Of a stretch of DNA of 64,000 bases, positions 20,904 through 31,541 are shown in pieces. The notes under the pieces were generated by a model. The model saw only the letters and a program-made list of their open reading frames with translations. It had not been told where the DNA came from and did no database searches. This stretch comes from Cladorrhinum sp. PSN259 (taxonomy: Eukaryota > Ascomycota > Sordariomycetes > Sordariales > Podosporaceae), in the NCBI GenBank assembly GCA_033725935.1, contig MU867068.1:62001-126000 (forward strand). Direction: 5' to 3'. Numbering within the stretch: the first letter of the stretch is position 1; the number at the start of each line of letters is the position of its first letter. The position numbers and the translations under genes are program-made.

Positions 20904-23900
20904 CTAGGCAGGCGATGTAGCCAACTTCGACACCGACGAGGACGAGGACGAACTCGGCGAAACAGACTTCCTCCTTGACCTTGAAGTTAATGACCTCCTC
21001 CCTTTATTCTCAGATGACCCCTCAGCACTAGCCTCCGTAATATCAGCAAACTCAACGGTCCTCAAACCTTGTCGAGTATTATTTGCCGTTGTTGATCTCC
21101 CAAGTAGGCTCGACCTCATCAACTTCAGACCCAAATTGCTCCTCCCAGATCCAAGGGAGGCAGCTCCGACGCCACCAACATCGCTGCCATATCCATTCCT
21201 CAACTCCCTCTCGTACGGAGTAGCCAGAATCGCAGACGGAGTAGTCGTAGTCTTGGGATTGATCATGGATTTAGAAAACGGAGTAGTAACAGCGATAGCA
21301 GCAGCAGCCGCAGGTCGATATCCCAACGGCCTCGCGCTCCCCGTCCACTTTGTGGGGGTGGACATGAATCCAGGGTCGTTAGTCTCCGCGTCTGGCGCAA
21401 AGGAATCGTCATCGAACTCAGGCATTGGTCCGAAGATTTCGGTAGTGTCCCTGTCTTTGTTGGCGGCAGCAGTGACACTCCCACGACCTGAGAGACCAAA
21501 CCTCGACCTAGTCGTCGTCGTCGTCGTCGTTGAAAACTGATGAGCAGGCCTAAACATACTGTTCCCCTGTCCATTATTCCTATTTCCCCCAAGCTGCGAA
21601 ACAGAAGGGAACCTGGGAGTCTCCGGCGCTGCCGGTTCAGACGCAGGCGGAGGCGGAGGCGGCGGGGGAATCAGCCTCCGACTCGACTCACCGACCCTAT
21701 TCCTAAACGCCAAAGCCGGCCCCGGCGTACCCAAAACCGACGCGCCACCACCCGGCCGTCCCCTGACACTCCGTCTTGCAACGCTCGTCCTGAAATCATT
21801 CACACCACCAGCACCAGTTCCGCCCAAAGCATGAGCAGTGGTATTGAAGCCCCCATCCGGCCCAGCAGGAGGGAAAGCCCTCTCATACCAACTCTCCAAA
21901 ATCCCTCTACACAACCTTGTCAAATTCCTATCCCTAACAGTATTAGCCATTTGATTGCGTCCCATCACCTGCAAAGCCTGGAACTCCCATCTTTCCCAGC
22001 ACCTCCACAGAGTAACATCCTCATCATACTCGATCGCATACTCCACAGCCCCTTGCTTCTCCCTAGCCTCTTCAACCCACCGTCCCACCAGAACCTCCAG
22101 TTCAGCCTCAGCAGCGTAATCATAAAACTCTTCCGCCCTCCGCGCAGTCTCGACCCAGTAGTCCAAATACTCATTAATATCCGCCCTTCTAAAATGAATA
22201 TTCACGTTATGCGCGTCCCGACCGAACTCGACGTAGTCTGTCGCAGCTAGATGCCAGTGATCCAAGCACGACCGTGCAGTCTGGGTCTTATAATGCCGTC
22301 TAAACGCCCTCAAAGAATTCATCAACCTCTCTCTCCGGGTATTCACAGTAATAATCGGCCACTTCTCTAGCACGGATTCGACGATGCGCAGTCTAGCCCG
22401 CTGATCAGCCTGCCTCCTTCTCACGACGGCCTGGCGCTGACTAACCCCCCAGTGGTCAACAAGATGCCTGGTGGTGCGGTAGAGATCCACAAGGGCGGCA
22501 TTTTGTCTGTGCTTCCAAAAGGCGGTGTCATCCAGCTCGTCGAGCCAGCCTTCAAAGACGTCGTGGAAGGTGTGGTATTCGAGCATGTTCATTGACTCGT
22601 CTTCTCCGTCCCACCGGTCTTGCTGCGCTTGTGTGGCAACAGCGCGCCAGTGGTTGAGGGTTGCATTGATGGTTTGAAACTCGGTGTACCTCGTGAACTC
22701 ATGGTCGCGAGCCATGAGTGACCAGTCGGTGAGGATATTCGTTTGTAGGTCGCGAATCTGGCGCGCCTGGAATTCTCTTAGTTGGGCTTCGCGTAGCCAT
22801 ATAGTGAGCGGGCTCGTGAGGACAAAATTGTCCGCAACAGTGATTCGGTCCGTTCTCTCATCCAGGGCGGTAAGCCATATATCCAAAATACGGTTCCTTT
22901 CATTCCGCTCCTCGGCCTCTCTGAACCGCGCAAGGAAAATTGCGAGTCTAGCCTGTTCTTGCCAATCGTCTATGATATGACGAGCCTCCTGTCTGAAGTA
23001 TTCGATCGTGAGCTGGTCGGCATTGAGCCGCAGCTCGATGGCTTCCTCATTCCAGATGTTGAAGGCTTCATCCAGTAAGAGCCTCTCATCCAGTTCTATT
23101 GCTAGTTCCTCTTGCTGAACGCTATCATTATCCACAGCAATCCAAGTAGCAACAGCGTTTCTCAAAAGCCAGTTGTTGTACAAGTCATCCGCGACACGAG
23201 CCTTTTGAGTCTGCCACATAGCACCGAGCACATCTCTCGCCAGAACCATTTGATCTCTCTGGACAGCGACAGCTCGGCGCACCTCCTGATGGAAGGAGAC
23301 TTGAGTCCATGTTTGCAGGTAGTGAATAAGCTGAAAGTTGGCGACCTTGGCCTCATCCTCAACACGCTGCGCGCGCCAGGCGTCGAAGGCTCTCTTACGC
23401 ACAAGATGTCTGCGCGCCGCGGCGGTCCTTTCGACTTCCTCTCGCGCTTCTTGGTGCCAAAATAAGAGCGTCCTGGTCATCGTAAAGATTTCATAAACTC
23501 TGGCGGCTCGTCTCTCCATGCGCGTGACGTATTCTTCCTGCTCAGCAGTAGCCCTCGCCATGGCCTCTGCTCTCACTAGAAGAACAGCCTCCTCGCGCCA
23601 TGTTTGGAGACACTCATCCACAATGTCGTTATCGGCGAGCTCAGCAGCCATTTCCCGAATTTCGGTATTCACATTCCTGGCCTGCGTGGCCCTAAGAAAC
23701 CACTCGTCGAACGCATCATCAAGTAGCCCTTCGTCCTCCGCCGCCCGGATAAGTTCCATTTTCGCCTCCAGGGCCGCAAGGTCCACGGCAGGGCGCTCTC
23801 CATGGGGTAATTTTGGGGTGTGGTCGTCCTCTTGTGGTTCAACTGTAGTGTCGCTGGAACCGCGTGGTCCATTAAAATCATCGGACCCAGGCGATCTATG

Positions 23901-24923
23901 CACGGGTTCCGTATCTGCAATGGTCGAAGGTGTTGCAGTACGCAGCTCTTTGTTGTTCCCGTTTTCGGCACTTCCCGCAAAAGTGCGGCTGGAAGAAATG
24001 GCATGCGACAGGATGTTGATTCTGTCTGGTGTGTTGTTCTTCTCCGGATGCGCCAGGAGTTGGGCTGGAATGTACGACCCAAAACGGTCATTTTCATCAA
24101 CACCCCCCACTTCCTCCTCTTCCTCCTCTTCTTCAGCTTCAGCCTGCTCGTTTTGGAGCTGCCAATTCCATACGCGGCTTGGCTTTCTCCTGTATCGCGT
24201 GATGGGTCGGTCCTCCGCAACAGGTTGCGCTTCTTTAGGCTTATCTTTTGCGTAAGATAGAAATCGTCGTGCAATTTCGTGCCTGTCGCTGCGGCTGAAT
24301 GGGCGCGTCTCCTCCTCGGTGTGCGCCGTGAGCTGATCGTCGACAAAAGACACAGAGCGAGAGCGAGGGCGAGGTTGCACTCGAATTGGCAAGTCGTATG
24401 TGGCTTCGTCGGAGAACGACTGACGTTCAGTTTTGCGCGAGATGGAGCTAACCCTGCGCCGTGGCTGTCGTTTTTCAAGATCGAATTCAACCGTCTCTTC
24501 TTCGCTGAGCGGGTACAAGCGGTGTGATCCGGGTCGGATTGGTGGACTACTCGGGACGAATTCAAGCTTAATTCCCATTCCTTCTAGGACGGTTCTAAAC
24601 TTGTCGCTGAGTGTCTCGCCGGAGCGCTGCCCCCCAATCTTAAAGATGAGGCGCGATATATGGGACGGGGCATTTTCGGGGTCGTAGCCGTGGACTGGGA
24701 GGATCTGTTCGGCCGCAAGAAAGAGCGCATTGGTGGGTAACCTTTCTCGCTCGGGTAGGCTGGGATATATGGACTCGCCGAGCGCGACGATCTCGTGAAT
24801 AAGCTCAATGTCCTCATCGGAGTATGGTTCGCTAAGCTGGCTGTTGTGGATGAAGGAGGAGGAGGAAGGAGGAGGAAGTCCAGCCCTGCCGTCTCGGAGG
24901 GGTAGAGAGGATTGAGGCGGCAT
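20904..24923 (-). CDS. SFI1: Sfi1-type spindle pole body / centrin-binding protein
   Basis: A single uninterrupted exon of 1,339 residues; the start is the first true ATG (MPPQSSLPLRDGRAGLPP). Sfi1 forms long alpha-helical filaments that bind centrin (Cdc31) and template spindle-pole-body half-bridge duplication. The N-terminal domain (about 30-150) contains DEDIELIHEIVALGESIYPS and LFKIGGQRSG, typical of the fungal family from memory. An acidic disordered linker (EAEEEEEEEEVGG) follows. Roughly residues 480-1090 are repeated helices with the centrin-binding pattern of a Trp followed by hydrophobic and basic residues, e.g. RAFDAWRAQRVEDEAKVA, YLQTWTQVSFHQEVRR, LYNNWLLRNAVATW. The C-terminal ~250 residues are Ser/Gly/Pro-rich and basic, ending in an SRSRRKS-type tail with a polySer run. 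Confidence 0.87.
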   Translation of the reverse strand: MPPQSSLPLRDGRAGLPPPSSSSFIHNSQLSEPYSDEDIELIHEIVALGESIYPSLPERERLPTNALFLAAEQILPVHGYDPENAPSHISRLIFKIGGQRSGETLSDKFRTVLEGMGIKLEFVPSSPPIRPGSHRLYPLSEEETVEFDLEKRQPRRRVSSISRKTERQSFSDEATYDLPIRVQPRPRSRSVSFVDDQLTAHTEEETRPFSRSDRHEIARRFLSYAKDKPKEAQPVAEDRPITRYRRKPSRVWNWQLQNEQAEAEEEEEEEEVGGVDENDRFGSYIPAQLLAHPEKNNTPDRINILSHAISSSRTFAGSAENGNNKELRTATPSTIADTEPVHRSPGSDDFNGPRGSSDTTVEPQEDDHTPKLPHGERPAVDLAALEAKMELIRAAEDEGLLDDAFDEWFLRATQARNVNTEIREMAAELADNDIVDECLQTWREEAVLLVRAEAMARATAEQEEYVTRMERRAARVYEIFTMTRTLLFWHQEAREEVERTAAARRHLVRKRAFDAWRAQRVEDEAKVANFQLIHYLQTWTQVSFHQEVRRAVAVQRDQMVLARDVLGAMWQTQKARVADDLYNNWLLRNAVATWIAVDNDSVQQEELAIELDERLLLDEAFNIWNEEAIELRLNADQLTIEYFRQEARHIIDDWQEQARLAIFLARFREAEERNERNRILDIWLTALDERTDRITVADNFVLTSPLTIWLREAQLREFQARQIRDLQTNILTDWSLMARDHEFTRYTEFQTINATLNHWRAVATQAQQDRWDGEDESMNMLEYHTFHDVFEGWLDELDDTAFWKHRQNAALVDLYRTTRHLVDHWGVSQRQAVVRRRQADQRARLRIVESVLEKWPIITVNTRRERLMNSLRAFRRHYKTQTARSCLDHWHLAATDYVEFGRDAHNVNIHFRRADINEYLDYWVETARRAEEFYDYAAEAELEVLVGRWVEEAREKQGAVEYAIEYDEDVTLWRCWERWEFQALQVMGRNQMANTVRDRNLTRLCRGILESWYERAFPPAGPDGGFNTTAHALGGTGAGGVNDFRTSVARRSVRGRPGGGASVLGTPGPALAFRNRVGESSRRLIPPPPPPPPASEPAAPETPRFPSVSQLGGNRNNGQGNSMFRPAHQFSTTTTTTTRSRFGLSGRGSVTAAANKDRDTTEIFGPMPEFDDDSFAPDAETNDPGFMSTPTKWTGSARPLGYRPAAAAAIAVTTPFSKSMINPKTTTTPSAILATPYERELRNGYGSDVGGVGAASLGSGRSNLGLKLMRSSLLGRSTTANNTRQGLRTVEFADITEASAEGSSENKGRRSLTSRSRRKSVSPSSSSSSSVSKLATSPA

Positions 24924-25551
24924 GTGAGAGGAGGCCACCTCCAAGGCATGATAGGATTCGATGTCTGCTGGAATTGAAGAGTATTTTGTTTCTTGCTGAT
25001 TTTGAAAAAGCTATGCGAAAAGCATCCAGATGGTAAAATACGAGGTTTATCTGATTGAGTCTCGGTCGTCGTCAAGGTCGAGGTCGTCGAGGTGTTGCGA
25101 TGGAAGGCTTGCGCAGTGGAGAAGCAGCTGCACGACAAAAAAAAACCAAAAACGGTGCTTAATTGGTTGTCGCGAAAACACCAAGCGACACGGCAATGAG
25201 AGGCCGATGGCTCGCGATGCCCTTCTGGAAAAAAATAATAATAAGGGAGGTGCGACTGGCAATTGGGCGGACACACAAAGCGACACGCGGGGCGCGTTGA
25301 ACGGTGACGGGATCTTGGCTTGGTCGCGTAAAGAGCAAGGCTGGACACGGTTGATTGATTGCAGTGGAACAACGCAACGGTCGACGGGTCAGTGCCACGA
25401 GTGCGTAGCGCCGCCAAGAGGGCGCCAAGATACCCACTAAGTGGCAGGGGTTCGCAGACAGCAGCTTGGGATGAAGCTCGTCATCGATGAAGCCAAGACC
25501 CAAACCCTCGATTGCAGTTTAATCAACGATAAAACGTAGAAAACAAAAAAA
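24924..25551. promoter_or_regulatory. Shared divergent promoter region (SFI1 / CX9C gene)
   Basis: 628 bp separate two divergent start codons. Reading frames here run on both strands but are not protein-like. No specific factor site is claimed. Confidence 0.55.
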
Positions 25552-25879
25552 ATGCAGCAAAAGACTCGACCAATCCAGCGCTTTGCGCAGGCCGTGTCCA
25601 AATGCACTGCTGAGGTAAGTCTTTATTTACATTCATTTTTTGAAAAAAAAAAAAAAAAAACGTATTATTTACAAGTATCAAACACCAGGCCTCAGTCTAT
25701 GGCAAATGCATTGTTGCCGATTACAACTCGGTCCACAAAGACAAATGTGTAAATGAATTTATCAAGCTCAAGAACTGCTATTTGGTTGGTGGTTTCCCGC
25801 CTATTTCTACTCTTTATATCATACACCTTAATATAATACTAATTTGAAGTCATAGGCAGCATCAAAAGGGGGCAAATAA
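25552..25879 (+). CDS. Small twin-CX9C mitochondrial protein, NDUFAF8-like
   Basis: Three exons, 25552-25614, 25689-25784 and 25856-25879 (24 nt), all phase 0, give 60 residues. Intron 1 is GTAAGT...CCAG; intron 2 uses a weaker GTTGGT donor, a TACTAAT branch site and an ATAG acceptor. The protein has exactly two CX9C motifs (C18/C28 and C41/C51), the signature of intermembrane-space proteins oxidised by Mia40. The sequence around them (RFAQAVSKCTAEASVYGKC, then KCVNEFIKLKNCYLAASK) resembles NDUFAF8/C17orf89, an assembly factor for respiratory complex I. Skipping intron 2 would replace the AASKGGK end by a hydrophobic tail, so the spliced form is preferred. The CX9C class is firm; the NDUFAF8 assignment is inference. 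Confidence 0.8.
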
Positions 25880-26069
25880 AGAGCAGGATATAGAGAACAT
25901 AAAATATATTCTACTACTTCTTCCAAGGTCTACTTTTCTAGCACGCGTTACAACACACACGGTAAAGGTTTCCTAGCTACAACTCGCCCAAACGGCGTTT
26001 AGAACTTTTTGTTGGACACTTTTATTTCCTCCCATCAACTCCAACAATCGCCGCGATTCTATCTAAATC

Positions 26070-29000
26070 TTAGAGCTTGAGAAGCCGCAACAAGAAAGTA
26101 GCCTTCTGCACCTCCTGCTCCTCCTCAACAATGATGCCCTCCTCCTTACCCTCGGGGATCTGCCCCTCAATATGAGTCACCTCATGCTTGTCAAGCGGTC
26201 TCCTGAGAGCCTTGGCGATGGTATCTGCGTGCGAGTCAAACACACCCGCAAGACCAGTGTTCTCAGGATCCTCAAGAACCTTGTACTCCATCTTGATGTC
26301 GTCGGTGACCTGAAGGCCAGCCTTCTTCCGGAGACGCTGTACTCTGCTGATGATCTCACGGGCAAGACCATCCTCGGCAAGGCCAGGGTAGATCTCGGCA
26401 TCAAGAATTGTGAGAACATCCTGGTCAGTGTTGGTCTCGAGGTTCTTGGATGCCTCGTCCTCCCTGAGGCCACGCTTGACGACCAAGTCGCCGGCCTCGA
26501 GGGTGATGCCATCGACAACGAGCTTGCCATTGACAGCATAGTCATGGGCTTGCTCGCTCGTGACACTGGGAAGTGCCTTCTTCACTCTGCCCATATCCTT
26601 CTTGAGCTTCTTGCCAAGAACGGGCCAGTCAGCAGTAACGCTGTATTGGACACCGTACTTGGACTCCTCAGAAGTAAGAACCAATTCCTGGACGTTCAAT
26701 TCCTCGGTGATGTAGGATTTGAGTGACTCAACATCTGCCAGATACTGGGCATCGTGGTGAATGACAATAAGAGTCTTCAGGGGCTGCTTGAAACCAATAG
26801 TACGTCTCTCACGCGAGACTCTGGCCAGTTCAATGACCCTTTGCATGCGCTGCACCCCTCTCTCGATATCAGGGTTGAAGAGCTCCTGGCGGACTTCAGG
26901 GAAGGGCTGGAAGTGGACACTGCGGACATCTTGGCCCTGAAGCTCAGCAGGAATGTGAGGGATGAGCTTCTGGTAGATGGTGTCGGTAAGGAAGGGCGTG
27001 AAGGGAGCGAGGCCACGGCAGAGAGTAAACAGGACCTCGAAGAGAGTGTTCAAAGCATGTAGAGTGTCATCCAAACCGTTCTCACCCTTGAGACGCTTAC
27101 GGTTGAACCGAATGTACCAGTTGGTGGTGTTTTCAATCAGCTCAAGAAGCTTGGGAACGACAGTGTACAAGCGATACGCTAGTCTTTGTCAGCGTCCATC
27201 AAGCAAATACAAGCGGGTCTGCAAAAGTAACTTACCAGCCATCTCCTCGTTGACGAACTTCAACAAGCTCTGGCAGCTGGCCAAGATCCACTTGTCCATG
27301 ACATTAGTGTTGGAGAACTCCATCTTAGGGTCGAATACATAGTCGACGTTCTCGACCTTCTTGAGAAGAGTGACCTGGTTCTCAAAGAACTTGTAGCTGT
27401 TCCAAAGCGGAAGAAGAACCTTGGCAACAACCTCCTTAATGCCAGACTCCTTAAAGATGAGAGGCTCAGCTCTCACAACGGGCGAGTTAATCAGGTAAAG
27501 ACGGAGAGCATCGGAACCATACTTTTCCATCACAATAACCGGGTCAGGATAATTCTGGAGACGCTTCGACATCTTCTTGCCGTTCTCAGCAAGAACAATG
27601 CCATTGACGACGCAGTTCTTGAAGGGAGAGACACCAAAGAGGTGGGTACCCAGGACAACAAGAGTGTAGAACCAACCTCTGGTCTGGTCAAGACCCTCGG
27701 CAATGAAGTCACCGGGGAAAGACTTCTCAAACTGATCACGATTCTCAAATGGATAATGCTTGCTCGCATATGGCATGCTTCCAGACTCGAACCAGCAGTC
27801 AAAGACCTCCGGCACTCTCCTGAGGGTACCCTTGCCTTGTTTGCTGGGGATGGTGATGTCGTCGATATGGTGACGGTGGAGATCAGTGATCTCACCCTCG
27901 TAACCGCTCAATTCCTTGAGCTCCTCGACGCTGCCAATGCAGACACGCTCCTCTCCGTCATCGCTCACCCACAGAGGGATAGGGGTACCCCAATATCTGT
28001 TGCGAGAAACGTTCCAGTCACGGGCGTTGGAGATCCAGCTGGCGAAACGCTTCTCCTTGACAAAGGAAGGAACCCAGTGAGACCCTTCGATATTCTCGAG
28101 CATCTTGGGGATAATCTCGGGAATGCGGATGAACCAAGAAGGCACGGCCTTGTGTATAAGGGGAGTATCTGAACGAGGGCACATGGGCAGCTCGTGCTTC
28201 ATCTGCGACTTGAAAACCAATCTTTCGGTGCCCTCAAGGTACTTGATAATGTGCTTATTTGCTTCTTTAGTGACGTGCATGCCGGCATACTCGGGGACCT
28301 TGCTGGTGAAGCGGCCTGTCTCGTCAACTGGGTCGGGAGGCGGGCGCTTCTCAGTAACGATGCCGTTTGCTATCGCGACGTTGTAATCGTCGTCACCGAA
28401 GGCGGGGGCCTGGTGGACGATACCAGTACCGCTGTCGTCCGTGACGTATTCGGCATTAAGAAGTCTGAAACCGACATCCTTGTACTCGTCGTAGAAATAG
28501 TTGAATGGGGGCAGGTACTTCCAGCCAGCCATCTCCTTGCCCTTGTATTTGGCGACAACTTTATACTCGGCTGCCTTGGGATTCTTGTAGATAGTTGACA
28601 GCAGCTTCTCAAGCAGGATGTAATTCCTGCCAGTCTTCTTATCCTCGATCTTGACGTACTCGAACTCGGGATGAGCGGCGAGAGCAACGTGGGATGGGAG
28701 GGTCCATGGGGTGGTTGTCCAAGCCAGGAAACCAGTATTCTCGTCATCAATAAGGGGGAAGAACACCACGGCGGTAGGGTCAGTGATCTCCTGGCGGTTT
28801 TGAGTGGCTTCGAAGTTGCTGAGAGCTGTGTTGAGCGCTGTCGAGTAGGGCATGACCTTGTAACCCTGGTAGACCTGTCCCTTGTCGAACAGCTGCTTGA
28901 ACACCCACCACTCGGTTTCCATGAAGGTAGGGTCCATGGTCTTGTAGTCATTGTCGAAGTCGATCCAGCGTCCTAGTCTCTCAATAGTGACCCTCCACTC

Positions 29001-29369
29001 GGTGCTGTACCTCATGACAATGGACCGGCACTCCTCGTTGTACTTGGCGAGACCCAACTGCTTGACAGCATCCCTTCCGGAAATTCCGAGCTTCTTCTCG
29101 ATCTCGTACTCAATGGGGAGACCGTGGGTATCCCAACCAAAGCGGCGCTCGACATGGTAGCCCTTCATGGTCCAATACCTTGGGATGATATCCTTGATGG
29201 TTGAGGCGAGAAGATGACCGTAATGCGGCAGGCCAGTTGCGAAGGGAGGGCCATCATAGAAGGTGTAATTTGGTTTGCCCTCGGACAGCTCGAGCTGCCT
29301 CTCAAAGGCCTTGATCTCGCGCCATCTCTCGATGGTGATCTTCTCTTCCTTCGGGAAGTCGATAGACAT
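26070..29369 (-). CDS. ILS1: Isoleucyl-tRNA synthetase, cytoplasmic
   Basis: Two exons, 29369-27236 and 27178-26070, with a 57-nt intron (GTAAGT...CTAG, phase 1), encode 1,080 residues, normal for the eukaryotic cytosolic enzyme. It charges tRNA-Ile with isoleucine and edits valine. The class I signatures are present: HYGH at residues 49-52 (HIGH motif, inside YDGPPFATGLPHYGHLLAS) and KMSKR near residue 600 (NGKKMSKRLQNYPDP). The editing domain lies between them (TTPWTLPSHVALAAHPEFEY, then DSGTGIVHQAPAFGDDDYN). The intron interrupts the anticodon-binding region at NEEMAAYRLYTVVP. There is no mitochondrial presequence, so a separate mitochondrial enzyme is expected elsewhere. Confidence 0.96.
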
Positions 29370-30162
29370 GGTGAACTCGGCGCTCGCTAATCGCTCCTGT
29401 AAATGCGATTGTTTTTATCAGCCTGTGCTCCTGAAGCTTTATTTTTGGAAGATGAAATGTTTGAAGTGATGGATATGGGGAGCCAGAAGTAAAATAATAG
29501 AGAAGGGGCTTGACTCACTTGTTCACTGACTCTTGAAATAGGTTGCAAATTTCAAGGTGTGACTCGATTGTTCCGAAACGCCTCTGAATTTGATCGCAAC
29601 GGCAATGGAGGGGCACTGCAGAAGGGTGGCGGGGTCGAATGGATTGGCGCAAGCGGGGGTGGAACAGGAGCCCAATAAATTTAAATGTTAACAAGATACG
29701 ACCAGAACTCCATATTTCTTGGGGATCACAAAAGTATCTATCCATCTCACCACGACATCAGGGGCCGCAATTGGCGGGGTCCAGCCCAAGCCTGTGTCCA
29801 TCCGATTTAGCGCCCGTGCCGACCCTGTCTCCCTCCCTGTCGGTGCCGTGGCAGCGGATGATGATGACCCTGGAAACAACAACATCCCAGGCTGCCCAGT
29901 GACGGCTTGAGCTTCCATCACAACAATCCCGTAAACCCCTTTTGGAGGAAGAAGACATGCACTCGATTTTCCGAGTCAACTGGTGAGACTCCTCCCGTTG
30001 AAATTCCGGGGATCTAAGACATATTCAATATCATTTTTCTACCGGCCTTGCGTTCAAGGTTCCCGTCTTCGATCTTGACTTGCCAAGAAGGGCCCGATAC
30101 GGTAGCCGTATCGTATTATCTATCTACTTATTAATCGTCACCAACCGTTGTCGCCAGCCAAA
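29370..30162. promoter_or_regulatory. Shared divergent promoter region (ILS1 / hymA)
   Basis: A 793-bp spacer between divergent starts. A consensus-like donor (CCTGTAAATGCG read on the minus strand near 29397) hints at a leader intron in ILS1, unproven. Nothing else is recognised. Confidence 0.45.
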
Positions 30163-31541
30163 ATGTCTTTTCTTTTTGGACGAACCCGCACAAGAACGAG
30201 CACCACGGATCTGCCAAAGCAGGCAAGGGACCATGTGACGAAGCTTGAGGGGCCACAGGGCGCCGCCAAGGTACGTTGCGACTTAACAGACAGACAAACG
30301 CAACGCAATGCGCCGGATGGTATAACATGGCATGTCTAACCCACAATACAGGCAGAAGAATTGGCAAAGGTGCTGTCGCAGATGAAGCAGGTTCTCCAAG
30401 GCACGCATGGTATGTCTCGCCGTCCTCGAACTGTTTGAGGCAAACTCGCAGCTAACGACTTACCTCTCCCCATCCACCAGAACAGGAAGCACCACCCGAA
30501 CAAATCCTCCAATTGATCACTGGCATAATCGAAGAAGACCTCCTATATCTCCTGGCTGTTCATCTCCACCGACTGCCCTTCGAATCCCGAAAAGATACTC
30601 AGGTCATCTTCTCATACGTCTTCCGATTCAGGCCGCCGACTGGTCCTCAGAAACCCGAACCGTTCGCACTCGCCTGGGTAGTCGAGAAGCGACCACAAGT
30701 GCTTGTAGAGTTATGCAGAGGATATGACCACAAAGAGAGCGCGACGCCGGCGGGGACAGTATTGCGCGAGGTGCTTAAGAACGAGGCTGCCGCGGCGGTA
30801 ATACTGTACGATGATGGTGATGAACCAGGGTCAAGCGCGCGAGGAATTGGCGGCATCAACCAAGACCGACCACAGTCCGGGAACGGGATATTTTGGAGCT
30901 TTTTCGAGTGGATTGATAAGAGCTCATTTGAGGTGGCTGCCGATGCATTCACGACTTTTAGGGTAGGTCCCGCACTGCCTGCCCCTTCCCCCCCCCCCCC
31001 CTTTTTTTTTTTTTTTTTGTACATCAACTAATTATATGGTTCTCAGGAAATCCTCACAAAACACAAAGAATTAGTCCCGAAATATCTCGCCGTCAACTTT
31101 GACCTCTTCTTTTCGCGTTACAACACTATTTTAGTGCAGTCCAACTCGTACGTCACCAAGCGGCAGTCTATTAAACTGCTGGGTGAGATCCTGTTAGACC
31201 GATCAAACTACAACGTCATGACGGCCTACGTCGACAGAGGGGAGCACCTCAAGATTTGCATGAACCTCCTGAGGGACGACAGGAAGATGGTCCAGTACGA
31301 AGGGTTCCACGTGTTCAAGGTCTTTGTGGCTAATCCGCACAAGAGCGTTCCCGTGCAAAAGATATTGTTGATGAATAGGGAGAAGCTGTTGCATTTTCTG
31401 AGTCATTTCTTAGAGGACAGGACGGATGATGAACAGTTTATTGATGAAAGGGAGTTTTTGATCAAGCAGATCAAGAATATGCCCGCGCAGCCGGTCGTTC
31501 CAGGGGGTGGTGCGGGGGGACACGGTGGGCATGGGAGGTGA
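30163..31541 (+). CDS. hymA: Mo25 / HymA conidiophore development protein
   Basis: Four exons: 30163-30270, 30352-30409, 30481-30962, 31047-31541, giving 380 residues. All introns are GT-AG (81, 71 and 84 nt) with consistent phases. Mo25 proteins are helical-repeat scaffolds that activate STE20/germinal-centre kinases; HymA is needed for conidiophore development in Aspergillus nidulans. Family sequence is seen throughout: MSFLFGRTRTRTSTTDLPKQ at the N-terminus, EQILQLITGIIEEDLLYLLA, IFWSFFEWIDKSSFEVAADA, FTTFREILTKHKELVPKYLA, NSYVTKRQSIKLLGEILLDR and NYNVMTAYVDRGEHLKICMN. The C-terminus ends in a Gly/His-rich tail. The third intron contains a C10T17-type homopolymer run. Confidence 0.95.
30989..31018 (+). 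repeat. PolyC/polyT tract inside hymA intron 3
   Basis: A run of about ten C is followed by about seventeen T between the donor at 30963 and the acceptor at 31046. The T run may act as an extended polypyrimidine tract, and its length may be uncertain in the assembly. Confidence 0.85.

Noticed and set aside
26172..26726. 184-codon plus-strand frame opposite isoleucyl-tRNA synthetase
   Set aside because: Shadow of a highly conserved coding exon; no independent features. Also 27642-28172.
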